A DNA stretch of 64,000 nt from Streptomyces spiralis (GTDB taxonomy: Bacteria > Actinomycetota > Actinomycetes > Streptomycetales > Streptomycetaceae), in the NCBI RefSeq assembly GCF_014654675.1, contig NZ_BNBC01000001.1, positions 150,129-214,128 of the forward strand, in the 5' to 3' direction. The notes under the pieces were generated by a model that searched no databases, had not been told where the DNA came from, and saw nothing but the letters and a program-made list of their open reading frames with translations. The number at the start of each line of letters is the position of its first letter. Within the stretch, counting starts at the first letter, position 1. Made by a program: the position numbers and the translations under genes. Below are positions 35,083 through 43,411 of this stretch, in pieces.

Positions 35083-36312
35083 TCAGTCGATGACCGTGTA
35101 ACCCGCGTCGCGCAGGGCCCGACCGACCTCGGCGCAGTGCTCCGGGCCCTTCGTCTCCAGGTGCAGCTCCACCTCCGCCTCCGTGAGCCCGAGCCGTGGG
35201 TCGGTCCGTACGTGGCTCACATCGAGGACGTTAGCGTCGACCACTGACAACACCCCGAGGAGCGTGGCGAGCGCGCCCGGCCGATCGGTCAGACGCAGGC
35301 GAACGGCCAGGTAGCGGCCCTGCGCCGCCATGCCGTGCCGCAGCACGCGCTGCAGCAGGACCGGATCCACGTTGCCACCGGACAGCACCGCCACCACCGG
35401 GCCCGCGATGCCGCCGCCATCGCCGAGCAGCGCGGCCACCGGGCTCGCTCCGGCCGGCTCGACGACCAGCTTGGCCCGCTCCAGGCACAGCAGCAGTGCA
35501 GCGGACAGCTCGTCCTCGGTGACCGTGCGCACCTCGTCGACCAGCTCGCCGATGATCCCGAACGGCACGTCGCCCGGCCGCCCCACCCTGATGCCGTCGG
35601 CCATCGTCGCCGGGTTCTCGATCGCCACCGGATGCCCCGCCGCCAGCGACGGCGGATACGCCGCCGAGCCCACCGCCTGCACCCCGACGATCCGCACGTC
35701 CGGGCGCAGCGACTTCACCGCGACCGCGATGCCGGCCGCGAGCCCGCCACCGCCGATGCCGACGACGATCGTGCGCACCTCCGGGCACTGCTCCAGGATC
35801 TCCAGCCCCACCGTCCCCTGGCCCGCGATGACGTCCGGGTGGTCGAAGGGGTGGATGAACACCGCGCCGGTCTCGGCCGCGTACTCCTGTGCGGCGGCCA
35901 GCGTCTCGTCGACCACCTGACCGTGCATACGCACCTCGGCGCCGTAGTCCCGGGTCGCGCTGATCTTCGGCAGCGGGGCGCCCTTCGGCATGAACACCGT
36001 GGCGTGCACCCCGAGCAGCGACGACGCCAGTGCGACACCCTGCGCGTGGTTGCCGGCGCTCGCCGCCACCACGCCGGCGGCGCGCTCCTCGGGCAGCAGC
36101 CCGGCGATCCGGACGTAGGCGCCGCGCAGCTTGAACGAGCCCGTCCGCTGGAGGTTCTCGCACTTGAGGTGGACCGGCGCGCCCACCAGCTGGGACAGGT
36201 GCCTGCTGGTCTCCATCGCGGTCACCCGCGCCACCCCGGAGAGCATCTTCTGGGCGCCCCGCACGTCGTCGAGGGTGACGGGAGGGAAGGGGACAGCCGT
36301 GCCGTAGCTCAT
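35083..36312 (-). CDS. ilvA: Threonine ammonia-lyase (threonine dehydratase)
   Basis: PLP enzyme converting threonine to 2-oxobutanoate and ammonia, the first step to isoleucine or a catabolic source of propionyl units. Of the 409 residues the first 320 form the fold-type II catalytic domain: PLP Lys in TGSFKLRGAY, phosphate-binding GGGGLAAGI, and the SAGNHAQGVA loop. The C-terminal 80 residues are a single ACT-like domain (RLTDRPGALATLLGVLSVVDANVLDV), the layout of short threonine dehydratases. ATG 36312 lacks a Shine-Dalgarno sequence. It is divergent from the MarR gene. Confidence 0.9.
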   Translation of the reverse strand: MSYGTAVPFPPVTLDDVRGAQKMLSGVARVTAMETSRHLSQLVGAPVHLKCENLQRTGSFKLRGAYVRIAGLLPEERAAGVVAASAGNHAQGVALASSLLGVHATVFMPKGAPLPKISATRDYGAEVRMHGQVVDETLAAAQEYAAETGAVFIHPFDHPDVIAGQGTVGLEILEQCPEVRTIVVGIGGGGLAAGIAVAVKSLRPDVRIVGVQAVGSAAYPPSLAAGHPVAIENPATMADGIRVGRPGDVPFGIIGELVDEVRTVTEDELSAALLLCLERAKLVVEPAGASPVAALLGDGGGIAGPVVAVLSGGNVDPVLLQRVLRHGMAAQGRYLAVRLRLTDRPGALATLLGVLSVVDANVLDVSHVRTDPRLGLTEAEVELHLETKGPEHCAEVGRALRDAGYTVID

Positions 36313-36455
36313 GAGGCAAGTCTTGCAGTTCACGAGCGCGGCGGGCCGGTGTGACCAACGTCTGGGACCGGTTTGCGCAGCGCCGGTACGACCTGCGGCC
36401 CGGCCGCGTACCCTGTCCCCCAACCCAGCAGCCCTTCAGAAGTGAGCCTCCGGCC

Positions 36456-37025
36456 ATGCCCACAACACCTGAAATGTCGATGGACATGACGACCGTCGGT
36501 GACACCGGTCTTCTCGACACCCTCCAGCACGAGGTGGCCCTGTTCGCCCGCCGTGCGGAACAGACCCGGCTCGGCGGGGTCGGGCAGGTGCGCAACTCCA
36601 TGGACCGCGCCGCGTATCTGCTGCTCAACCGGCTCGACCGGGAGGGCCCGATGGGCGTCAAGGCACTCGCCGCGAGCATGGGTATCGACTCCTCGACCGT
36701 CACCCGGCAGGTGGCGCCGCTCGTCGACACCGGGCTCGTCAAGCGCACCTCGCACCCCGAGGACGGGCGGGCCGTGGTGCTGCAGCTGTCCCCGCGCGGC
36801 GTGTCGCGGCTGGACGAGGTGCGCTCCTCCAGGCGCCGGCTGATGGCGGAGCTCACCCACGACTGGGAGCCGGAGGAGCGGGAGACCTTCTGCGAGCTCC
36901 TGACCCGCTTCAACCACGCGCTCTCCGCCCGCCAGGCCACCCAGGGCGGCGGCCCGGCGCCGGAGGCGGGAGCAGGGGCGGCGTCGGGCACGGGGACCGG
37001 GGCGGAGACGGCGCCGGCGTCCTGA
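36456..37025 (+). CDS. MarR-family transcriptional regulator
   Basis: A 189-residue winged-helix regulator. The DNA-binding core reads MGVKALAASMGIDSSTVTRQVAPLVDTGLVKRTSHPEDGR, with the wing Asp-Gly-Arg of the family. The last 25 residues are a low-complexity Gly/Ala/Thr tail (GGGPAPEAGAGAASGTGTG). ATG 36456 starts translation. It is divergent from ilvA; whether it controls ilvA or another locus is not shown by the sequence. Confidence 0.9.
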   Translation: MPTTPEMSMDMTTVGDTGLLDTLQHEVALFARRAEQTRLGGVGQVRNSMDRAAYLLLNRLDREGPMGVKALAASMGIDSSTVTRQVAPLVDTGLVKRTSHPEDGRAVVLQLSPRGVSRLDEVRSSRRRLMAELTHDWEPEERETFCELLTRFNHALSARQATQGGGPAPEAGAGAASGTGTGAETAPAS

Positions 37026-37035
37026 GGTCCCGGCT

Positions 37036-37095
37036 GTCCCGAGCCGTGACGGCGGCCTGAGCTCTCCGAAGTCCCGAGCCGTGACGGCGTCCTGA
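37036..37095. repeat. 25-base direct repeat pair
   Basis: GTCCCGAGCCGTGACGGCGN followed by CCTGA occurs at 37036-37060 and again at 37071-37095 with one mismatch, just downstream of the MarR gene. Origin by local duplication is likely. Confidence 0.8.
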
Positions 37096-37151
37096 ACCCC
37101 ATCGGCGAGCCGCTTTCCGCCGATCGTCCCGTCCGCATGGGCGCGCGGCTC

Positions 37152-37181
37152 TTGACTCACGGGCCGCCGCTGGCCTGGTAT
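37152..37181 (+). promoter_or_regulatory. Candidate promoter of the sigma-like gene
   Basis: TTGACT (37152-37157) and TGGTAT (37176-37181) are 18 bases apart, about 85 bases before the GTG of the sigma-like gene. Confidence 0.4.
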
Positions 37182-37267
37182 GAGACCGGGTCCTTGTCGC
37201 ACACGGTTCCGTATCCCGTAGGGCGGACGGGTCCCGCTTCTTCGGATCGCCCCTGGCGGGAGGCGCG

Positions 37268-37768
37268 GTGCAAGAACGGCAGGCGTCCCAAGGCGTTCGC
37301 CGGGCCCGGGAGTTCGAGGCGTTCGTCGCGGGCGCGGCCGGGCGGCTGCTGCATGCAGCGACGCTGCTCACCGCCGAGGCCCCGGACGACAACCCGCGCG
37401 CGTGCCGCCTGCTGACCCTGTCCCTCGCGCACACGTACGCGTGCTGGGACCGACTGGGCGGAGAGGACCCCTACGCGTGCGCCCGCCAGCACATGGCCGC
37501 GCGCTTCGCCCGTGAGGCGTGGCACCAGCACGGCCTGGGCCGCGGCCGGCCCACGCCCCCCGGCACACTGGCCGCCCTCACCCCTCAGGAACGCCTCGTC
37601 CTCGTCCTGAGGTTGTACGAGGGGGTCGCCGAGGAACAGGCGGCGGCGCTGCTCGGCCTGCCCCCGGAACGCGTCCGCGTCATCTGCGACCGCGCGATCA
37701 CCTTGCTCACCCACCCGCCCGCGCGCCCGGCCCCGGCGGTGCGCGGCCCGGAGGTGGCCCGGTCGTAG
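37268..37768 (+). CDS. Degenerate sigma-70-like protein
   Basis: A 166-residue protein laid out like an ECF sigma factor. The N-terminal region 2-like helices (FEAFVAGAAGRLLHAATLLTAE) lack the acidic EDLVQE motif and the aromatic promoter-melting residues. The C-terminal region 4-like helix-turn-helix is well kept (LTPQERLVLVLRLYEGVAEEQAAALLGLPPERVRVICDRA). GTG at 37268 follows GGGAGG. A small membrane protein gene follows 76 bases later. It may be a DNA-binding regulator or a sigma decoy derived from SigE-type factors; this is inference. Confidence 0.75.
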   Translation: MQERQASQGVRRAREFEAFVAGAAGRLLHAATLLTAEAPDDNPRACRLLTLSLAHTYACWDRLGGEDPYACARQHMAARFAREAWHQHGLGRGRPTPPGTLAALTPQERLVLVLRLYEGVAEEQAAALLGLPPERVRVICDRAITLLTHPPARPAPAVRGPEVARS

Positions 37769-37844
37769 CGGCACACAGAGAGTCGGGGCGGCACACGAAG
37801 GCTCAGCAAAACGGACGGGCGGCGGCGAGTCAGGGGAGGCGGAC

Positions 37845-38093
37845 GTGAACAGGGTGGAACGTGAGGCGGCCGTGCGGCGACTGCTGGAGCAGACCCCGCC
37901 GCAGGTTCCGGCGGAGCTGTACGCCGACGTGGTGCGCCGCGGCGGCCGCATGCTGCGCCGCCGGACGCTCGCCCGCCGCGCGATGTGGCTGCTGCTGTTC
38001 GCCGCGGTGGTCGCGTTCACCGTGTGGGCGCTGACGGTACGGCCCTGGGTGGAGCCGCCGTCGCAGACGACTCCACCGGTGAGCGACTGGTGA
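37845..38093 (+). CDS. Small membrane protein paired with the sigma-like gene
   Basis: An 82-residue protein with a helical, charged cytoplasmic part (VEREAAVRRLLEQTPPQVPAELYADVVRRGGR), an Arg-rich boundary, one membrane segment at about 46-66, and a short outer tail. GTG at 37845 has GGGGAGG upstream. The N-terminal helices resemble those of small membrane anti-sigma partners, and the gene follows the sigma-like gene in the same direction, so a binding pair is plausible. Confidence 0.75.
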   Translation: MNRVEREAAVRRLLEQTPPQVPAELYADVVRRGGRMLRRRTLARRAMWLLLFAAVVAFTVWALTVRPWVEPPSQTTPPVSDW

Positions 38094-38167
38094 GGGCCAC
38101 GGCGGCCGCCCCCTCGGGAGCCGCCGCCGGACCGGCGGACCGCCGGAAGTGGCCTGGCCGTAGAGAC

Positions 38168-39325
38168 CTAGCGGCCGAGGGCCTGCTGCAGGTCCTCCAG
38201 CAGGTCGTCGACGTTCTCGATGCCGACGGACAGGCGGACCAGGTCGGCGGGGACCTCCAGGGCGGAGCCCGCCGCCGAGGCGTGCGTCATGCGACCGGGG
38301 TGCTCGATCAGGGACTCGACGCCGCCCAAGGACTCGCCGAGGGTGAACACCTTGGCGCGGTTGCAGACCTCGACGGCCGCCTCCTCTCCGCCCTCGACCC
38401 GGAAGGAGACCATGCCGCCGAACGCCTTCATCTGCTTGGCGGCGACCTCGTGACCGGGGTGGTCGGGCAGACCCGGGTACAGCACCCGCGTCACGCGCGC
38501 GTGCCGGGACAGCATGTCGGCGACCTTCGTGGCGTTCTCGCTGTGCCGGTCCATGCGCACCGCGAGCGTCTTGGTGCCGCGCAGCACCAGCCAGGAGTCG
38601 AACGGCCCGGCGACGCCGCCCATGGCGTTCTGGTGGTACGCCAGCTCGTCGCCCAGCCCGGCGTCGCTGACGATCAGCGCGCCGCCGACGACGTCCGAGT
38701 GGCCGCCCATGTACTTGGTCAGCGAGTGCACGACGACGTCCGCGCCCAGCGCGAGCGGCTGCTGCAGATACGGCGTGGCGAAGGTGTTGTCGACGACGAG
38801 CCTGGCGCCGGCGTCCCGGGCGACCTGGGCGACGGCGGCGATGTCGGTGATGCCGAGCAGCGGGTTGGAGGGGGTCTCCACCCACACCACCTTGGTCTTC
38901 GGGGTGATCGCGGCCCGTACGGCGGCCGGGTCGCTGGTGTCGGCCACCGACCACTCCACGCCCCACCGGGAGACGACCTTGGCGAACAGGCGGAACGTGC
39001 CGCCGTACGCGTCGTTCGGGATGACCACGTGATCACCCGGGCTGAGCAGCGTACGCAACAGGCAGTCCTCGGCCGCCAGTCCGGACGCGAACGCGAGCCC
39101 GCGGCGACCGCCCTCCAGGGCGGCGAGGTTCTCTTCCAGGGCGGTCCTGGTCGGATTGGCGCTGCGGCTGTACTCGTAGCCGCCGCGCAGACCGCCGACG
39201 CCGTCCTGCTTGTAGGTCGAGACCTGGTAGATCGGCGGGACGACCGCGCCGGTGAGGGGATCGGCGGTGTTGCCCGCATGGATCGCGAGGGTCTCGAAGT
39301 GCTGACTGATGTGCCTGTCGCTCAT
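38168..39325 (-). CDS. metB: Cystathionine gamma-synthase
   Basis: A 385-residue Cys/Met-metabolism PLP enzyme joining an activated homoserine ester and cysteine to cystathionine in methionine biosynthesis; gamma-lyase activity is also possible in actinomycetes. The PLP Lys is in VHSLTKYMGGHSD. Other family marks are VPPIYQVSTYKQ, YEYSRSANPTR and LGESLGGVESLIEHP. The Glu in that last motif, plus Asp and Arg near the active site, favour synthase over lyase. It is convergent with the small membrane protein gene 74 bases away. Confidence 0.9.
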   Translation of the reverse strand: MSDRHISQHFETLAIHAGNTADPLTGAVVPPIYQVSTYKQDGVGGLRGGYEYSRSANPTRTALEENLAALEGGRRGLAFASGLAAEDCLLRTLLSPGDHVVIPNDAYGGTFRLFAKVVSRWGVEWSVADTSDPAAVRAAITPKTKVVWVETPSNPLLGITDIAAVAQVARDAGARLVVDNTFATPYLQQPLALGADVVVHSLTKYMGGHSDVVGGALIVSDAGLGDELAYHQNAMGGVAGPFDSWLVLRGTKTLAVRMDRHSENATKVADMLSRHARVTRVLYPGLPDHPGHEVAAKQMKAFGGMVSFRVEGGEEAAVEVCNRAKVFTLGESLGGVESLIEHPGRMTHASAAGSALEVPADLVRLSVGIENVDDLLEDLQQALGR

Positions 39326-39499
39326 GGGGCCGAGGGTAGTGCGCCCGCGGGGGTGGTGGCGGACAGCCGGGCATCGGAGCGTGGCGGCACGCGGCGGCGG
39401 GACCCGGGGCCGGCGGAAAGGAGCCGGGGGTTCGGGAGTTTTCCACAGGCCCGGGGCACGGGTTGGCCAATTGTCGGCGCGGTCTGGTTCGCTTGAGGC

Positions 39500-40618
39500 A
39501 TGGAGATTCTCTGGGTCCTGGTGGCGCTGGTCATGCTGGGCTTCGTGCTGCTTCCGTTCCTCAGGCGCAGGCGTGGCGCCATCGAGCAGGTGCCGCCCGG
39601 GCATCCGGACGCCGCGGACCCGGCGAACTACGGGTTCGTGCCGCAGGAGGACCTCGACGTGCGCATGCCGGGCCCCGACCAGGACCTGCTGGACGTGCTG
39701 GACCTGGTGCAGCGCACGCAGGACTACCGCGCGGCCGCCCAACTCCTCGCGGGTACGGAGACGGGGGGCGAGCTGCGCTGGCAGCGGGTGCAGGCCTTCG
39801 CCGGTGCCGCGGCGCTGGAGCTGCGGCACCGGCCGGGCGGGGTCCACGAGGTGCCGGGCGGGCAGTGGCTGCGGGTGTGGCGGGCCGAGCAGCCCGAGGA
39901 CCCCGGTGGTGCGGCGGTGCACGCCGAGTTCCTGGTGCAGCAGGCGTGGCGGACGGCGACGCCGGGGACGGACGAGTTCCGGATCATCATGGAGGAGGCC
40001 CGGGAGATGTGCGGGCAGGCCGCGCTGCTCGCGCCGGGCGACCCGGTCCCGTACATCGTCGAGCTGTCGGTGGCGCGCGGACTGTCCTACTCCCAGCCGG
40101 AGTTCGAGGAGCTGTGGCTGAAGATCCTGGACCGCGCGCCGGTCCACATGGGCGCGCACCTGGCGGCGCTGCACTACTGGTGCGAGAAGTGGCACGGCTC
40201 GCGGAAGCTGGCGATGGCCTTCGCCGAGGCGGCGGCGGCCCGCGCGCCGCAGGGCTCGCTGCTGGCGGCGCTGCCCCTGTTCGCGGTCTTCGAGCACCTG
40301 CCGGAGGTGAACCTGGTCAGCAGCTTCTACCAGAGCGAGGTCGTGACCAAGGCGGAGCACGGCGCGCTGCACGCGGTCCACTCGGCCCCCTCCGACGACC
40401 CGGTCGTGGCACACGTCCGCCATCTGCTGATCTTCTTCCTGGTGCGCTCCGAGCGCTGGGCGGAGGCCATGAACCAGCTCATAGGCGTCGACGGCCACGT
40501 GGGCGCGCTGCCCTGGACCCTGTCCAAGGACCCGGCGGCGGAGTTCGCGGTCTACCGTGCGCTGGCCGTTGCGGGCTACGAGGCGAACGGCGGCAGCCCC
40601 GCGACGCTGCCGCACTGA
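39500..40618 (+). CDS. Membrane-anchored hypothetical protein with helical-repeat domain
   Basis: A 372-residue protein with an N-terminal membrane anchor (ILWVLVALVMLGFVLLPFL, residues 3-21) followed by a basic stretch. The large soluble region is almost entirely helical and resembles TPR-type or DUF4034-type repeats (SYSQPEFEELWLKILDRAP, MGAHLAALHYWCEKWHGS). The conserved aromatic and Leu spacing is typical, but the family assignment is tentative. There is no cleaved signal sequence, so the soluble domain is most likely cytoplasmic. It is monocistronic and divergent from metB. Confidence 0.75.
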   Translation: MEILWVLVALVMLGFVLLPFLRRRRGAIEQVPPGHPDAADPANYGFVPQEDLDVRMPGPDQDLLDVLDLVQRTQDYRAAAQLLAGTETGGELRWQRVQAFAGAAALELRHRPGGVHEVPGGQWLRVWRAEQPEDPGGAAVHAEFLVQQAWRTATPGTDEFRIIMEEAREMCGQAALLAPGDPVPYIVELSVARGLSYSQPEFEELWLKILDRAPVHMGAHLAALHYWCEKWHGSRKLAMAFAEAAAARAPQGSLLAALPLFAVFEHLPEVNLVSSFYQSEVVTKAEHGALHAVHSAPSDDPVVAHVRHLLIFFLVRSERWAEAMNQLIGVDGHVGALPWTLSKDPAAEFAVYRALAVAGYEANGGSPATLPH

Positions 40619-40777
40619 CGCGCCCACGCGGAGCGCGTGACGGGCCGCCGGCCGGAATTCACCGGTGCCTCGCTGGGGCGGACGCCCCCTCGACACCGCG
40701 GCCTGACCAACCGCGAACCGCAGCCCCCGAACGCCGACGGGGCAAGTTCAGGAGAAGGACAGCGACAGAAGGACGAC

Positions 40778-41155
40778 TCAGGAGGCGGACGGTTCGATCT
40801 CCCCCGCAAAGACGATGACCTGGTCGATGAGGCTCCGCCGCAGATGGACGACGTCCGTTCCCGCCAGGCGGGGACCTCCGTCCGGCGTGGTGAAGACCCA
40901 CCGGTACCGGGCCCACTCGTCAGGCATGTCCACCGCCGAGCAGCGCACCATCGTGCCGGTCCCCGCCGGGTGGCGCCGGATGTCCAGCACGAACCGCTCG
41001 ACCGCCGCGATTCCTTCGCTGCGACCCAACGGCCCCCAGAAGACCACGTCCGAGGTCAGAGCCTGGGAGAGCAGGGCAGTCACATAGCTGTCGTCCGAGG
41101 CGTTGAACGCGGAGATGAACGTGTCGATCGCGGAGCGTGCAATCTCTTCCTGCAT
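40778..41155 (-). CDS. SnoaL-like (NTF2-fold) protein
   Basis: A 125-residue cone-shaped NTF2/SnoaL-fold protein: an N-terminal helix (AIDTFISAFNASDD), a strand with a tryptophan (VVFWGPLGRSEGIAAVERFV), then three antiparallel strands ending in VIVFAGEIEP. Such proteins range from polyketide cyclases to stress or detoxification proteins; no catalytic set can be assigned. It is monocistronic. The ATG at 41155 begins the only reasonable frame. Confidence 0.8.
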   Translation of the reverse strand: MQEEIARSAIDTFISAFNASDDSYVTALLSQALTSDVVFWGPLGRSEGIAAVERFVLDIRRHPAGTGTMVRCSAVDMPDEWARYRWVFTTPDGGPRLAGTDVVHLRRSLIDQVIVFAGEIEPSAS

Positions 41156-41520
41156 GCCCCAGTAATACCAGCCGTTTCACGTGCGCTCGTCCCGCGAGCC
41201 GCCTTCCGATCACGGTGAACCAGCCCGGTCACAGCACTGGGCAGATGCGGACTGGTCGTCAGTCTCATCTGTCAAGGGGCTGACGAACACGGCGAGGTAG
41301 CGGAACAGTGAGACCTGCCTACGGACTCTGGTGGGTCCGCGTCGGCATCGTCAAAGGCACGAGCCGCTGTCAGCCCATGGCTCTAACGTGGAGCAGGAAA
41401 AGGCCAGGCTCACCTGGCTTGCGTCGGACGGTCGCCACAGACCCGCAGCAACCACCGCGAAACTCGGCGTGTTGGCGGGACAAGGCACCGGCGCGCATCA
41501 GAGGGAGGGGAACACGGCTC
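41156..41520. other. Intergenic region between divergent genes
   Basis: Between the SnoaL-like gene and the I36/FG-GAP gene. A weak open frame from 41308 runs into the latter but has poor coding character. No clear promoter or operator could be assigned. Confidence 0.5.
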
Positions 41521-42744
41521 ATGCGGAACCGTTTCAACCGGGGCGTGACGACACTCGTCGGCCTCATGGCCGTCGGCACCGGCCTGGCCGCCGCGAACGC
41601 CGCTCCGGCAGCGGCTAGTTCGTACGACTGCCCGGCGGGCTACTTCTGCGGGTGGACGGGCTCCAGCGCCGACGGCTCGATGTGGAAGACGAACAAGGAC
41701 GTCGCGGACCTGGGCAGCTGGGACAACAAGATCCGCTCGTACACCAATCGCACGAAGAAGATCGCCTGCGTCTACGAGGACAAGAACTACGCGGTGATGG
41801 GCGGCTACTGGGACCAGGCGCCCAACAATCCCGGCGAGTGGAGCGGGGACCCGGTCCCGACCACCAGCTCGATCAAGTTCGTCAGTACCGCGCGCGAGTG
41901 CAGCGAGCCCGCCTACCCTCACTGGCTCTCCCAGACCTCCCCGAAGGCCCTGGGCTTCGGCGACATGAACGGCGACCGCAGGGCCGACGTGATCACCCGC
42001 GACCAAGCCGGACGGCTCTGGTTCACTCCGGGCGACGGCACGGGCAGGCTCATCGGCTCGGGCGGCTGGAACAGCATGAGCGCCCTCACCCGCCACGGCG
42101 ACTTCAATGGTGACGCCCGTGAGGACCTCATCGCCCGCGAGGCGTCCACCGGCAAGCTGTGGCTCTACCCCGGCACCGGTACCGGCTCCCTCGGCACGCG
42201 CAAGCTCATTGGCTCGGGCGGCTGGAACACCATGAACCACATCACCGCCTTCGGCGACCTGACCGGTGACCACCGCTCCGACCTGATCGCGGTCGAGAAG
42301 GCCACGGGCAAGCTGTGGCTCTACCCGGGCACCTCCACCGGCACACTCGGCGCGCGCAGGCTCATCGGCTCGGGCGGCTGGAACGGGATGAACGCGCTCG
42401 TCGGCATGGGCGACGTGACCGGCGACGGACGTCCCGACCTCTACGCTCGCGAGGCGTCCACCGGCAAGCTGTGGCTCTACCCCGGCACCGGTACAGGCTC
42501 CCTCGGCGCGCGCAAGCTCATCGGCTCGGGCGGCTGGAACGCCATGGCGAACCTGATCTCGGTCGGCGACTTCTCCGGCGACGGACGTCCCGACCTCGCC
42601 ACCGTGACCAACGACAAGTACGTGATCGACGGCTACTCCGGCAACCCGGGCTGGCTGGTCTCCTACCGGGGGCGGGACACCGGCTCCCTGGCGGCCGGCG
42701 AGCGGACCGACGGCGAGTGGTGGGGCCTCAACGGCTTCTGCTAG
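41521..42744 (+). CDS. Secreted peptidase inhibitor I36-like protein with FG-GAP/VCBS repeats
   Basis: A 407-residue secreted protein. The signal peptide ends about residue 37 (AAPAAASS). Residues about 38-130 form a Cys-containing domain like the streptomycete I36 inhibitor family (YDCPAGYFCGWTGSSADG). Then four to five 52-residue FG-GAP/VCBS-type repeats follow, each with a GDxxGDxRxDL calcium-loop motif and the refrain KLIGSGGWN. The repeats probably form a beta-propeller, and the protein may bind polysaccharides or proteins outside the cell. A GGGAGGGGA stretch precedes the ATG at 41521. A hairpin follows the stop. Confidence 0.85.
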   Translation: MRNRFNRGVTTLVGLMAVGTGLAAANAAPAAASSYDCPAGYFCGWTGSSADGSMWKTNKDVADLGSWDNKIRSYTNRTKKIACVYEDKNYAVMGGYWDQAPNNPGEWSGDPVPTTSSIKFVSTARECSEPAYPHWLSQTSPKALGFGDMNGDRRADVITRDQAGRLWFTPGDGTGRLIGSGGWNSMSALTRHGDFNGDAREDLIAREASTGKLWLYPGTGTGSLGTRKLIGSGGWNTMNHITAFGDLTGDHRSDLIAVEKATGKLWLYPGTSTGTLGARRLIGSGGWNGMNALVGMGDVTGDGRPDLYAREASTGKLWLYPGTGTGSLGARKLIGSGGWNAMANLISVGDFSGDGRPDLATVTNDKYVIDGYSGNPGWLVSYRGRDTGSLAAGERTDGEWWGLNGFC

Positions 42745-42830
42745 GACCGCCTGCTTCGATCGGCACGGCACACGGGACGCCCCCCGGCTCAGTGACACGC
42801 AGGGTCCGCGACAAGCGGCTGCCCCTCGCC

Positions 42831-42861
42831 CGACGGCACACCGCCCTCAGGTGTGCCGTCG
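42831..42861. terminator. Hairpin between convergent genes
   Basis: An 11-base-pair perfect stem (42831-42841 with 42851-42861, 9-base loop) about 85 bases after the I36/FG-GAP gene and just beyond the end of the convergent small membrane gene. Confidence 0.6.
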
Positions 42862-42873
42862 GATGCCGCAGCG

Positions 42874-43192
42874 TCAGAAGGCCCCGGTCATGCCGGCCAC
42901 TCCGCCGATGAGTGCGCTCACCAGCGTCACGGCGCCCAACGAGCCGAGCAGCACCCACAGTGTGCGAGACACGCTGCGTGCACCGGTCCTGACACAGACG
43001 GCCTGGACCGCCGGCAGCAGCATCGACAGGCCCAGTAGGGAAACGGCCAGCCATCCGCACGAGGCCGCGAGCCCGATCCGCTCGTATCCGCCGGACGCGG
43101 GTTCCCGCAATGCCCGTGGCGTACGCCAGATGCCCTCCCGCGAACCAGGTCAGCGCGGCACCTGCGGCGAGCAGGAGTACGAACAGGAGCAC
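42874..43192 (-). pseudogene. Small multi-pass membrane protein gene, apparently frameshifted
   Basis: Two overlapping minus-strand frames together look like one small membrane protein. The first (from GTG 43192) encodes one hydrophobic helix (LLFVLLLAAGAALTWFAGG) and then turns into Arg-rich nonsense after about 43110. The second (from TTG 43110 to the stop at 42874) begins REPASGGYERIG and holds two more helices (WLAVSLLGLSMLLP and LWVLLGSLGAVTLVSALIGG). A single-base shift near GCATTGCGGGAACC would join them into a three-helix protein. A sequencing error, a true pseudogene or two genes cannot be told apart here. The N-terminus may begin further upstream (to 43256). Confidence 0.5.
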
Positions 43193-43411
43193 GGGGTGGC
43201 CTGCCCGGACCCCCTTGCGGCCCCCGGCCCCGGCCCCCGGTCCCGGTCCCGGTCATTCATCCACTCCCCCAGCGACTCGGCCCGGGACTCCAGCCCTTGC
43301 CCGGCGCCGCTTCCCACATCCTGCGGCAAAAATCAGGGCCGGCCTCCGCATCCGTGCAGCAGGCCGGCCGAATTCACGGCGCAGTGGCCGTACGTCGCCC
43401 TCACGTCGATG

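Noticed and set aside
39430..39450. TTTTCCACA resembling a DnaA box upstream of the 39500 gene
   Set aside because: Only a single imperfect box is present, with no cluster; nothing suggests an origin of replication.
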